Shown here: positions 1-9,456 of the stretch, in pieces
Position numbering within the stretch: position 1 is the first letter of the stretch
Layout of the letters: each line of letters begins with the position of its first letter
Assembly: GCA_036897625.1 (NCBI GenBank)
Contig: JAYMTA010000706.1
Span: 1-25,028, forward strand
DNA: 25,028 bases
DNA from: Pelargonium cotyledonis
Lineage: Eukaryota; Streptophyta; Magnoliopsida; Geraniales; Geraniaceae
Reading direction: 5' to 3'
The notes under the pieces: generated by a model
Told to the model about the DNA's origin: nothing
Database searches by the model: none
Seen by the model: only the letters and a program-made list of their open reading frames with translations
Position numbers and translations under genes: made by a program

Positions 1-468
1 GTTCAAACAATTTCTTGAAGAACTAAAACTATGCAAAATGTCTCCAATGAAGCTCATATGTGACAATCAGGCTGCCCTACACATTGCCTGTAATCCAGTC
101 TTTCATGAGAGAACCAAGCACATTGAGATAGATTGTCACTTTGTAAAGGAAAAATTGGGTGAAGGAGTCATTGTTACTGAATTTGTTAACTCCAACAATC
201 ACTTGACAGATGTCTTTACAAAGTCACATAAGGGTTCTCGAATTGAGTACATATGCAACAAGTTAGGTGCATACGATATATATGCTCCAACTTAAGAGGG
301 AGTTTTAGAATAAGTGATAATCAATCCCTGTAAATTAGAGATTAGGAGCTGTAATTTAAGAGTTTTGATTTAGGATACGTTATAGTATTTTGAATTTCCT
401 AGCCTTGTATATAATTAGGATTAACCCACTGTGAATATCAATATAAAATATTCTCTCAACTCTCAACA
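1..468 (+). mobile_element. Ty1/copia LTR retrotransposon fossil, 3' end
   Basis: This is the right-hand end of a Ty1/copia (Pseudoviridae-like) element; the rest lies outside the window. Positions 2-295 read as the C-terminal RNase H part of pol, with the family signatures [22 protein letters not shown] and a variant of the usual ADxFTK tail (LTDVFTKSH). A purine-rich tract at about 294-302 looks like the polypurine tract. A short LTR of about 166 bp follows (303-468), with a TATA-like TATATAA at 408-414 and a CA-type 3' end. No target duplication can be tested because the 5' end is missing. It is an old partial copy; the visible pol piece is still readable, and whether the whole element is intact cannot be judged here. 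Confidence 0.88.
303..468 (+). repeat. 3' LTR of the copia fossil
   Basis: This AT-rich stretch of about 166 bp directly follows the purine-rich tract after the pol end. It contains a TATA-like TATATAA (408-414) and ends in CAACA before unrelated sequence. The borders are inferred from the tract and the terminal CA, not from a second LTR. Confidence 0.6.
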
Positions 469-1864
469 GGAACAAAGTGGACATAAATCCAGTTAACATG
501 TACAGTTTCATAGCAATAAAATATCCAGACACAAAAGTTGGGAAATGGATAAACAAGGGATTTGGTGGCACATCGCATAATAAGCTGTCATTTACGAATA
601 TAATAATGCAACTTGCAGCTTAAATTACTAAAATATAGAAGCCAATCCAGCATTATTAAGGCATAGACTTGGAGCACAGATCAAAGATTTGTTTTTATAT
701 GATAGTTTATTCGGTTGCTAGGGATGTAGGGTGCTAATCAATCAAGAAACATTGTATTAGTTGCAAATAACTGACCATAACACCATAATTAAACAGTATA
801 AGACAAGCGCGCACGAGCACGCGAGCCTTGGTGAGCAATCCATCCCTTGCTTATCCCCGAAACATGGGTAACAATGATGATCATTGCCGAAAAGATCCGA
901 ACATGAATTCTGAATGCAATTAAGAATGACATCTGTGATAAAATTTTAGCAAATGGATGTTAGCAAAAGTAGCAACTATACAAGGTATATGCGAGCTTAT
1001 GAGTAGACTTGCTTGTATATGTGATTCTGGAAAAAAGAACAATCAATGTTACTAGTAGAGCTAGCAACACAAACCAATGTGTTAGAGAACTCAACAGGTT
1101 TAGTAACTGTGTCGTGTTCATGTTGGAGCACATAGTATTAATTAGTCGTGTTGTGACAAAGACTAACCAGAATTCAAACCAAGTATGGAAAAAAAAAAAA
1201 ACCATGTTCACGATTATGGTAACAAAGCTCACTTTGCATGATTTGCATCTTAAACAGTATACATTACAGGCATCATTTCATTAACTTACAGTGACAATGA
1301 CAAATCAGGATCTGCTAAATTTGCATCAAGTCCACAATGGAATCTGAAATCCTATTCACAATTTGGTTTCACATTCTGCAATAAGGGCTACAGTCAATTT
1401 CATAATTTAAAAGTACTAATACGATGTGAAGAGCTAGTGTCATTAAACGATCCACAAAACTTATAAATCAAACATGTTAGAATCAAAAACCTAGAGAAGA
1501 TCTATCTCGAAGAACCTTAACTCCTGTAAAATAAGCTAAACCCCTAAAAAATTTAGTCATGAACGATAGGAGAATGGTCCATGGCAGTCACTAATATTCA
1601 CATGCATACAGCATATCGGTACTATGGAATAGTAAGCATTACTAACTAAATTTGAAGATTCTGAAAATCATATTCAAGAAGTAAAAAGCTCATAAACACA
1701 TAAACATGCTTCATGGTTAACAATTATAACAAATGACAAGTGATCAACTTCACATGAAGATTCTCCAAATTTTAGCTCAAGAAAATCATTTAATGTACGA
1801 CCCATTGCCAGCCAGTTTTCAGTGAACTGAGCAAGACATCACAAAACAAGATCCAGCACAGTAA
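469..1864. other. AT-rich intergenic stretch, no confirmed gene
   Basis: I see no convincing gene here. Short open frames on both strands lack recognisable domains and cross each other. A minus-strand frame at 1674-1826 is open for 50 codons behind an acceptor-like TCAG, and a 54-bp piece at 1290-1343 is bounded by splice-like signals. Neither could be joined into a model with sensible intron length and phase. Part of this stretch could be untranslated or intronic sequence of whatever is encoded at 1865-2270. Confidence 0.4.
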
Positions 1865-2270
1865 CTTACGTACCCATCTTGGCAAAAACATCCATTCCCG
1901 CCATTAAGGAGACGGTACTCATATTGGCAAAAACGTCTATTCATGTCTAACAATGCTGCAAAAACCTTCCCCAATTCGCTTCCGGAAGTCTATGGGACAT
2001 TCTTCCCTTCCATATTTAAGAGGCCTTGACCACCATTTTCTCACTCGTGGAAGCGAAGAAACGGAGCATCTGGGTCGACCCAGGAAGACGGAGCTTGGGC
2101 TCGAGATGGGTCTTGTATATTGGACGAGAAGAAAGCAAAGAGCTTGGAGGTTGCATGGTTGTGACAGAGCAGGAAGAGTGAGAGCAGCTTCATCCCGTTT
2201 TCAACTGATTCTCTGGCCGGGCCAGTGATGGGAGAGAATTCGGTAATGTTGGTATGAATTGACGGATTCA
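1865..2270 (-). other. Exon-like patch of an unidentified minus-strand gene or pseudogene
   Basis: This block is visibly less AT-rich than its surroundings and looks like old coding sequence or a 5' exon on the minus strand. One small frame (2016-2156, 46 codons plus stop) starts MQPPSSLLSS and is rich in Ser, Leu and Arg, as organelle-targeting leaders are. Further along, a 45-nt unit is repeated in frame and reads DVFANMSTVSLMAG then DVFAKM. A strong donor-like GTAAGT follows at 1869-1864. The two readable parts are not in one frame, so this is either a set of 5' exons or a decayed gene. I do not recognise the family. Confidence 0.3.
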
Positions 2271-2393
2271 CCCTCCATTTTTTGTGGATTGCACAAGTAT
2301 AAGTGGCTTGACTGTTGGTTTAGTTGTCTAAAAAATTATTATGCACTATTTCTAGCAAATAAGCACAAAGAAAATATCTATTAAGGTCACGCT

Positions 2394-2598
2394 ATCACGT
2401 GGCGAGAATTAACAGAGAAACAACACAAACAAACGAGTTCCGTGTCGTGCTGGCCTCTCCCAAGAGTATGAGCAAATTGGCCTCCCAAGTAGATTAAAAA
2501 TTTGTGGTAACTCCACCATAAAAGCATTATACACTCCACTTCCTCCTATCCAAATTGAGAAAATTACACACCTCTCCCCCAAAAACTCTCTCTATAAA
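2394..2598 (+). promoter_or_regulatory. Promoter elements of the secreted TYxN protein gene
   Basis: A G-box core CACGTGG lies at 2396-2402 and a TATA box TATAAA at 2593-2598. The TATA box is about 134 bp upstream of the preferred ATG (2732), and the leader between them is AT-rich. CACGTG cores are bound by bZIP and bHLH factors. Function is inferred from motif and position only. Confidence 0.45.
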
Positions 2599-2731
2599 TT
2601 TTCCTCTTAACCAAACAAGATCCATCAAAATATCTCCTAAAGAGGGAAGATAAGGTATTTCTTGTAGCATTACAAAACTCTATTTTTATCTACTTTCTCA
2701 TATTCTCATGACACTTTTGTTTAGGTTGATT

Positions 2732-3100
2732 ATGAAGAAAGTACTAGTGTTCGCTATCGGATTAGCATCACTATGGCTCCAAGCTGACGCCGGAAGGTCT
2801 CTTTCTGAAAAGAGCAGACAGAGCCTAGAGGCAACGGACAACGATGCAACTTATGCTAACCGAAGTGGCAAATTTGGAATATCAGCTACTTATGCAAATC
2901 CTATAACTGGTTCAGTGCCTACAGTTATTGCTGGTAATGATAACAAAACTACTGATATAGATAGTAATAGTACTAGCAGCAGGGAAAATGAAGATGAAAA
3001 CAACGAGAGTTATGGAACTTACGGCAATCCTTCTGGCTCATCCACAAAGACTAGTCGCGTTTATGGCACCGAATGTGCAAATCCTGCAAAAACGTGTTAA
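2732..3100 (+). CDS. Small secreted protein with TYxN repeats
   Basis: This is a 122-aa protein of unknown function. Residues 1-20 form a typical signal peptide (basic MKK, hydrophobic VLVFAIGLASLWL, small residues at ADA), so the product should enter the secretory pathway. The mature part is hydrophilic and rich in Ser, Thr, Asn, Asp and Glu. It carries a recurring motif: ATYAN at 39-43, ATYAN at 52-56, GTYGN at 95-99, and the variant VYGTECANP at 110-118 near the C-terminus, which ends in Cys. The only cysteines of the mature chain are at 114 and 122. An in-frame ATG eight codons upstream (2708) would give a longer leader; I prefer 2732 because it starts a classic signal peptide. There is no intron. 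It could be an apoplastic peptide precursor or a lineage-specific cell-wall protein, but no known family is evident. Relatives lie just downstream. Confidence 0.72.
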   Translation: MKKVLVFAIGLASLWLQADAGRSLSEKSRQSLEATDNDATYANRSGKFGISATYANPITGSVPTVIAGNDNKTTDIDSNSTSSRENEDENNESYGTYGNPSGSSTKTSRVYGTECANPAKTC

Positions 3101-3233
3101 CGAGGATTATGTGTACAAGTTCAAATAGTATAGTACTAGTTTGGTTTCTGCAGATTAGAAAGAGCTGAGTACATATTTTTGTAACTAATATTGTAAGAAC
3201 TTCCTACTAATCTGAAACATTGGTGATTCTTGA

Positions 3234-3311
3234 GAGAACTATAAATATAATTACAACAAAGACAGGAGAGACGAGAAGAGAACGTATACTAAAAGGTCGG
3301 GTAAGAATTAA
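3234..3311 (+). pseudogene. Possible decayed copy of the TYxN protein gene, fragment
   Basis: A frame of 25 codons plus stop (ENYKYNYNKDRRDEKRTY, then TKRSGKN) resembles the Asn/Arg/Glu-rich stretch NKRRDEK in the clearer relative at 3670-3900, and less so residues 85-100 of the intact protein. It opens after a stop and has no ATG or signal peptide. The match is short and of low complexity, so chance is possible. Confidence 0.3.
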
Positions 3312-3669
3312 AGTTCATGTTCAAGTTCAGTATATTACGAACAAGATTTGTTCTATCACTAAGAAAGCAAAACTGTTTCAAAACTATCTGAATCCAAACA
3401 AACAATTTGTGGAGTCGTGTTTCATTATGCTACTTCTATTGCATTAGTGTAAAGAACTGTGCCCAACCTTATGATGGAAATACAATCATGCATTAATGTA
3501 AAAGCGATCAACAAGTAATGCTTACACTTTTAAGGGCAATTAAGCTAATCCTTCCTCATAAGATCAAAAAGTCATGATTGTTCCACTGCCTACCGTGCAT
3601 TTAGAAACCCTTATTCTAGGCTAATCATTGTGATTACGACATTTTCTGTAAATTCTTTTCACATTATGA

Positions 3670-3900
3670 AACAAGATTAGCTTAAAGAAGGATAATAAGG
3701 TCAGGTTTAGGGTCCAAAACCTAGAGGAGATCAAGAAACATTTTATTGCTGACAATGATGACAAAACCAGTAACACAGGTAATAATAATAGTAACAAAAG
3801 AAGAGACGAAAAGAAAGGAAGTAATGAAGCTTACATTAATTTTTCCTCATCAGCAACTGAGACTCGTCGTGTTTATCCTTTCGCAAAGGGTTGTAATTAA
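3670..3900 (+). pseudogene. Diverged partial duplicate of the secreted TYxN protein gene
   Basis: An open frame of 76 codons plus stop has no ATG at its head and no signal peptide. Its C-terminal two thirds aligns with the intact upstream gene: IADNDDKT against IAGNDNKT, then an Asn/Ser-rich spacer, then SSSATETRRVYPFAKGCN against GSSTKTSRVYGTECANPAKTC, ending at the equivalent place. The DNA matches well at both anchors, for example ttattgctg and gtcgYgtttat. The TYxN motif has become AYIN and the cysteine pair is reduced to one. This is best read as a tandem duplicate that lost its 5' half; a surviving exon of a spliced relative is the alternative. It lies 570 bp after the parent stop codon. 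Confidence 0.6.
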
Positions 3901-4347
3901 CCTGTTCCAAACAAAGATTTCAAGCAAATCCATGTGTACAGCATGGCACTTGTTAAGTACTTTCTGCACCTTAGAAGTGCACGTACTAAAACTCGTTTGC
4001 AACAATCACATGAAAGATTTGAGCCCAACTCCTATTGCTGCTTCCTTTAAATATGTCACACAAGTTCTTTTAGTTACAAAGGAAGCATACATATAAACCT
4101 TCCGAGAAGATCAAAATAACACTACCGTATTACCAAAAAACCTGCCAAATAGTAGACGTGTGTGTCTCAGCTATACAGAACATGCCATGAGAACCTAACT
4201 ATATACAGAAAAGACCCAAAGAACATTACTATATATGCAAACAAAAATAACCAGATCGGTATGTCTTGCATAGATCAGAAAACCAATCACTTCAAAAGCA
4301 ACATCCCCAATTGGAGCTTTGGACTTCTAATTGTTGGGCATTTCAAG
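3901..4347. other. Intergenic and 3' flank of the ARID-HMG gene
   Basis: I see no gene here. The right part, next to the stop codon at 4348, should hold the 3' untranslated region of the minus-strand ARID-HMG gene. The open frames in this stretch have no recognisable content. Confidence 0.5.
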
Positions 4348-7300
4348 CTATCCATTGAAGTCATACCAGTTAATATCTGATATGGATTCATCACTTGGAG
4401 TAGTCTTCATCATTTCAGCTGCTAAGTCAATCATAGACTGATCTAACACAAGGAAGCTTTCGGCTTCAGGTTGCGAGCTGACATGGTAGTCACCGGTAGT
4501 CGAGTTACATTGGGACTTTTGTTGATCTATGTAATTTCCCATTTCCTTACAATATCTCTCCTTATCCTTCTTACTTAACTCAATGTATGGCTGAGAAAGA
4601 AAAGAGCAATAGCATTGGTCAATATGAACCCTTATTCACGTAGCCGGAAAAAAAACAAATAGAGGTTCAACGCTTATTTGAAATATGACACTTGAACTAC
4701 ATGATACGTTCAAACTAGTCACTAGTATATAGAACCTCAAGGGTGTGTACCTGTCGTTCTTTCAGTGAAAGATGCCTCCACGCATCAATTGCCATGTTGC
4801 GAAAGCTTTTTCCATTGGGGCTCTCTCCATGAATTTTTTTCAATCGAGCACATTCTACATTGAGAAAAAACTGATAACAATTCCGCCATCCTTGAGGAGC
4901 ACCTGGCTTCTTATTCACAGGCTTATTTTCTGATGGCATTAGCTGGGGAGATTTTTGTTCCGCCACCCCAGAACCTACATATGTTTTGTAAACAAGAATT
5001 TAAAGTTGAGATGCTTGTCATTACATGAATTAAAAAAGAGAGAGCAACCAGATTTCTGACCTTTCCATTTCAGTTTCAAGCACAACATTAATCATTATAC
5101 TTGACTGAATTATAGTACCATTGACCCCAATAACATGACACTAACGAAGATATTAGAAAGACAAGTTTAATTCAGAAACGAACAAAGCTTCATCTCTCAC
5201 AGGAAAGTCAAATACAAAAGACATATACGATCTTTATTTATGCAAAACACAAAAAGGATCGACAAAGTGACAGTTTTCAATATGTGAGTGTGTTATTAAA
5301 GAGCTTTATTTATGCATTCAAGAAACTCGGGAATGATTCGAGGATTTGTCGTGCACATTAGGACTACAATACCCAATACCCAATTTCCTATTGTCAGTTT
5401 TGAAACTTAAATAGTTCTCAAGACAGCTCACACATGATACTATTCATATATTGGAAAATTGAAATGACCTTCCGATATCGAGCAGGAATAATTATCTATG
5501 CACTTTACTTTCCCCATTTGAGCATCCTGAATATCAGTTGACGTGAAAGTAAAACTGTCGGAATACTTCCTCTTCAATCCCGAGCTATTTTCTGCATGTA
5601 AAGGAAGGCATAAAGAAGTTACTCAATCGTGCTGCCTTGAAAGAGTTGTTATGGTCATTATATACAAGTAATTCAAAAATAGAGAATGACTGAATAACTC
5701 TGGAGATTCAAATCATATACATAAATATAGTTTCGAGGATTTAAATGCATCCAGTATTTTCTTCTATAAGGATTTAAATCATATACAAGTAATCTGGCCG
5801 CTTGGTCATTTAACCATGAGGAACAATCCATTAGCATGCAAGAAACAGAAAAAATGCATCCCGTATTTTCTGTTATAATTTTGAGGATTTTGAAAGACAT
5901 ATTAGAGCATCTTTAAGTGCCTAGACCTTTAGATGGTTTTTCGGGATTTCTATAGCTGAATATTTGATCGAACTGGACCAGAAGAGTCAAGTAGAGCTTT
6001 TGAAGTTGAGATATCAACTTCAAATTGCTGCCTTCCAATTTTAAAGCACATGCAACTTCGTCCCACTTCCTATCTCTGGTAACCTGCAAGTGTAACCACA
6101 AAATTCATGAAATGATCGTACACGTCAAAAAAGGAGTTTCACTCGCAATAAACATGCCAGGTAGCTAAGTACTTGAAGCTTAAAGCATGATTTATACGAA
6201 AAACAGAAGTTAAAAACACGTCAAAAACCACATCCTCAATGATTTGCATTTTCTCTTGGTGCTCCATCAAAAGAAAGCAATCACACTCGTACATTTCATC
6301 CAAACGGATTCGTAGACCAACTTCTTCCTCACAAATTGATGTTTCGTCGTTCCAAATTGTATGATTGTGATTCCTATCATATGGCTAACTAAATATTACT
6401 ACAAGACAAGACGTTACCCTCACTAATCATTATCAAGACATCGAGAAACTTGATTCACTAGAAAGCTCATAATCATAGATTATGCTTCTGATAAATGAAC
6501 CAGACAAACAAGTAACTACTACATATAACCTATCTTCGTATTCTTGAAGTATCCATCATCACTCCTTTTCATCATCAGAGTAAGAATCCAATTGTTAGAA
6601 GGTTTTGTAAGCAAAAGTAGAGTCTAGTTCAGTAAGCCACATCACATCACAAAAAATATCGGAGTAAATTGGAAATAACGAGAAACAAACCTGATGGAAC
6701 CCTCCTCTTTGAGTCACTTCTTTGTAAAAGAGATACAAATCAAGCACCTTTCCTCGATCATTAAAGCTGCAATCAAAAACTGAATTGAGTAACCAAATTA
6801 CATAAGTTAAAAGCAAGTAGAATACTCATATAGTTGCCAAACAAGTAACTTGTATCGCAATCATCTGTGATCGACAACCCGAGCATCAAAATTGATACTA
6901 TCATAGAACATCCCAATTTCAAAAACTGAATTATCAATAACATAAAAAATGGAAAGAATCTAGATTCTGAAGGTAGGGTTTGTATCCTTCAAAATAATAG
7001 GCTAGAACAATAAAGCCCCCGACATTGACCAACTTCAAACTTGTTTCCTAAAATCATTGAAACAAACCTTTTTTTTTTCATAGCTCAGAAGACACATTCT
7101 ATGAAATCAGACAAAAGAAGCACATTAATTGAAGCATACAATGCCTTCCCACAAAAATTGAAAGGAACAGAAATGTCCAATGTGGATCATAAATACAAGT
7201 TGGTGGCTTGTATGATATGGACACACATAGGGGTCTTAACTTATTTGGAATTTCTTTTGTTTTCTTGCAAGTTTCTCAGCAAACAAACAAGAGTATTAAG

Positions 7301-8030
7301 CAGCCGAACACAAAGTTAAAATACCATCTTTCTTTTCAATTATTGATTTTTATTTTCCCACAAGTTTCTCAGCAACCAAACAGAGTACGTATCAAAAAAC
7401 TAATTAAACACAATCCTTCAATTTCCTCAACATTTTCCAACCCATCAACCGCACAATCGAACCCAATTTAATGAGCCCACAAAAGGGTCTTGAATCTTGT
7501 TTTGCTTTCCCACAGGTTTCTCGGCTGCCAAACAGAGTATAAACAACTAAACAATGTTCAAAACACAATCTTCCTTTCGAACTATTCATCAATTCATTTT
7601 CAAACAAACCAGCCCCATATTCGAACCCAACTCAATTAACACCCAAAAGGATTTTGGATTTGGTTTTCCAGCAACTAAACACTGCTCAAACCACGACCTT
7701 TCTTTCAAACTCTTCATTATTTTCAACCCACCATTAAACCCAACCTAACATACACAAAAATCCAAGAAAACCCAGAAAAAGAAAAAAAAAAAAAAAGAAA
7801 GAAAGACGGTTTTTTGAACGCATGTCATGAGTAACCAGCAAACAAACTCACACCAGACTGAGTCCAGAAGACTCAAAGAACTCGCTGAGTCTCTGGTAGA
7901 AACTCTCCGAGTTGATCATCATCAACGGTTGTTTCCCAGAGACAAGCACATTGTGATTTTTAGTCTCAGAGTGTTCGGAGCCATTGATTTCACTCTTCTT
8001 TGAGACCCATTTCTCTTTTTCCTCTTGCAT
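4348..8030 (-). CDS. ARID-HMG box DNA-binding protein (HMGB9/10/11/15 type)
   Basis: This is a plant nuclear protein combining an AT-rich interaction domain with an HMG box; Arabidopsis relatives bind and bend AT-rich DNA, and HMGB15 acts in pollen gene expression with MIKC* MADS factors. Coding exons, in transcript order: 8030-7852, 6766-6691, 6083-5927, 5591-5469, 4974-4751, 4590-4348. All have GT-AG borders and consistent phase, giving 333 aa, in line with the 320-340 aa usual for the family. ARID is about residues 44-137 (FYQRLSEFF, DLYLFYKEVTQRGGFHQV, RKWDEV). A basic linker holding LKRKYS follows. The HMG box is about 203-272 (GWRNCYQFFLNVECARLKK, AWRHLSLKERQPYIELSKKDKERY), and the tail is acidic. 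The start MQEEKEKW is chosen because the upstream in-frame ATG at 8138 lies above the TATA box. Confidence 0.93.
6767..7851 (-). other. Long first intron of the ARID-HMG gene, with degenerate repeats
   Basis: This 1085-bp intron has donor GTGAGT at 7851 and acceptor TTGCAG at 6767. Four degenerate copies of a motif reading, on the transcribed strand, as TTTGGTTGCTGAGAAAC lie near its 5' half, at about 7264-7294, 7364-7387, 7506-7539 and 7661-7684. An A-rich tract (about 7768-7803 on the plus strand) becomes a T-rich run just after the donor. Confidence 0.6.
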
Positions 8031-8107
8031 GTTGAGAGGGTGAGATTGGACCTTTGGAGTGAGCTTCAGTGGCTTTCTTGCGACAACCGGACCAGACCAG
8101 AGTAGGT

Positions 8108-8129
8108 GGAGTGGATATATATACACGTG
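8108..8129 (-). promoter_or_regulatory. TATA box and G-box of the ARID-HMG gene
   Basis: Read on the minus strand, the G-box CACGTG (8129-8124) is followed immediately by TATATATATCC (8122-8112), about 85 bp before the chosen ATG. This arrangement supports transcription starting near 8085 and the downstream start codon. Regulation by bZIP or bHLH factors is an inference from the motif. Confidence 0.5.
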
Positions 8130-8607
8130 CGAGTTCATACGTGTCTGATCCAGGTTGCCAAGTGGCGCCGATCGTAGCCGTTAGATTGCTTTCTTTGATT
8201 AGAGAGGGTAGACTTAAGGGTAAAAAGGACTTTTCAGTCATACACGTTCAAATAAATATGATCAAATATATTTTTTTTTGTGTTACAAGTCTTGGCCAAA
8301 ACAATTATTAGATAATTATGTGTACTTGTTTAATAAATTCAAGCCAATAATTTGGATTCAAATTTATGGAGATGTTAGTTTTTTTTTTTTTTTTAATTAA
8401 ATCATGAAAAACTTGAGCAGACTCACACTTTCGCGATAAGCACGTTTAAATCTTTTAACCATACACAGACTAATCTCTATTCGATGCATTAGTTTTAGTC
8501 TTGCACAATTTTTTATATAGGTTTAAAATTTGAGTATAAATTTTTTGCATGAGTCCATCCCTAACATCTTTCAGTTGAACTCATCTAAATGTATGTTCTA
8601 AACTAAG

Positions 8608-8617
8608 ACCGGTATTT
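8608..8617. repeat. Left target-site duplication of the SINE
   Basis: The 10-bp accggtattt is repeated exactly at 8766-8775 on the other side of the SINE. It also lies at the poly(A) end, where the T-rich end of the repeat blends into the tail. Confidence 0.75.
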
Positions 8618-8765
8618 TTTTTTTTTAAAATTAACTAGTTGAGCTACACAATAGGGGGTAGCTCTCTCCTATAAACCTCACCCCACCCGACGCAATGAGA
8701 TTAAAATCCACGACCTTCTACATGGAGATGTGAGTCTTGACCATTGCGTCATTCCTTAGGGGACA
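8618..8765 (-). mobile_element. tRNA-derived SINE with target-site duplication
   Basis: On the minus strand this 148-bp element runs from TGTCCCCTAAGG at 8765 to a poly(A) tail (the T-run at 8618-8626 on the plus strand). It is flanked by identical 10-bp copies of accggtattt at 8608-8617 and 8766-8775. Near its head lie a degenerate box A-like segment (ATGGTCAAGACTC) and, further on, a box B-like segment (GATTTTAATCTC against GGTTCGAATCTC; the differences fit CpG decay). Perfect target duplication plus an A-tail makes retroposition clear; the tRNA-type head is the likely but less certain reading. Confidence 0.8.
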
Positions 8766-8775
8766 ACCGGTATTT
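8766..8775. repeat. Right target-site duplication of the SINE
   Basis: The 10-bp accggtattt is identical to the copy at 8608-8617. It abuts the head (tRNA-like end) of the element. Confidence 0.75.
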
Positions 8776-9171
8776 CATAATAGTATAATCAATATGTTGC
8801 AAATTTCAAGTTTTCAACTATAATTGAGATAGGAACCTTTTTCATTTTGTAAAAGACTTTTAAAATACACCATTGATAGATTGATTATACTCTCTCCAAC
8901 TCATTCAAATCATTTCTATAGATACAATTGATATTTCAAATAGGTGAGATGATACAAAACATAAATGAATTTATTTTGACAAAAATTTAAAATATCAATT
9001 ACCACAGTATACATATAGACTTGTGCATATATAAATTCATCAACATTGTAACAAATAATATAATAAATATTTTGCAGCACATTGTGTCAACTTCTCTTTG
9101 CAGCTAACACAAAAAAATTATGATTATGATATTTCAAATTTATTGTGCAGACATTCATATGGAATGAATGG

Positions 9172-9456
9172 ACAAAGATCCAAAGAATAATAGCAAGAAA
9201 TAATTGCATTAATCAATTTTCCCTCACAAAATATTTACAAAACAACCAAGTGGATTTGATTATTATTTGTTAACTTTTTTAGACAAAATCTTTGACTATA
9301 TTTCTAGTCAACTCCCAATGAGAATTTTGTACAATCAAAAGTCAAATTTGATTAATTCACAATTGCAAACAAAGCAGCTTTAAAAAGAACATTAATGCCC
9401 AATACACAAATCATAAATTAAAAAAAAAAAATTGTGTTCTTGATTCTCTTGTCAAA
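9172..9456 (+). promoter_or_regulatory. Promoter region of the first pectinesterase, shared with the second
   Basis: This upstream region aligns with about 11640-11912 ahead of the second gene. Conserved blocks are ttttttagacaaaat, actatatttctagt, acaaagc followed by ttYaaaaagaaca, and acaaatcat just before the ATG. The block TTTAAAAA near 9380, about 75 bp before the ATG, is a possible TATA element. Conservation of the whole block shows that the promoter was duplicated with the gene. Confidence 0.5.

Larger units (their letters stand above)
8242..9456. other. Intergenic region between ARID-HMG and pectinesterase genes
   Basis: AT-rich sequence with poly-T tracts and no gene visible. It contains the SINE at 8618-8765. 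The last roughly 290 bp before 9457 is the promoter of the first pectinesterase and resembles the region upstream of the second copy. Confidence 0.55.

Noticed and set aside
960-1284. Overlapping 90-codon open frames on both strands.
   Set aside because: They run through an A-rich tract, have no domain, and shadow each other; consistent with chance in AT-rich DNA.
1674-1944. A two-exon minus-strand model joining 1944-1870 to 1826-1674 in a single open frame (75 codons).
   Set aside because: The intervening intron would be only 43 bp, shorter than plant introns normally are, and the product resembles nothing known.
7041-7748. Several plus-strand open frames of 64-92 codons.
   Set aside because: They lie inside the first intron of the minus-strand ARID-HMG gene, and their repeated FLQVSQQ/FPQVSQQ-like text comes from the intron repeats.
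7848-8138. A longer N-terminus for the ARID-HMG protein starting at MNSHVYIYPL.
   Set aside because: That start lies upstream of the TATA box at 8112-8122, so it would not be in the mRNA.
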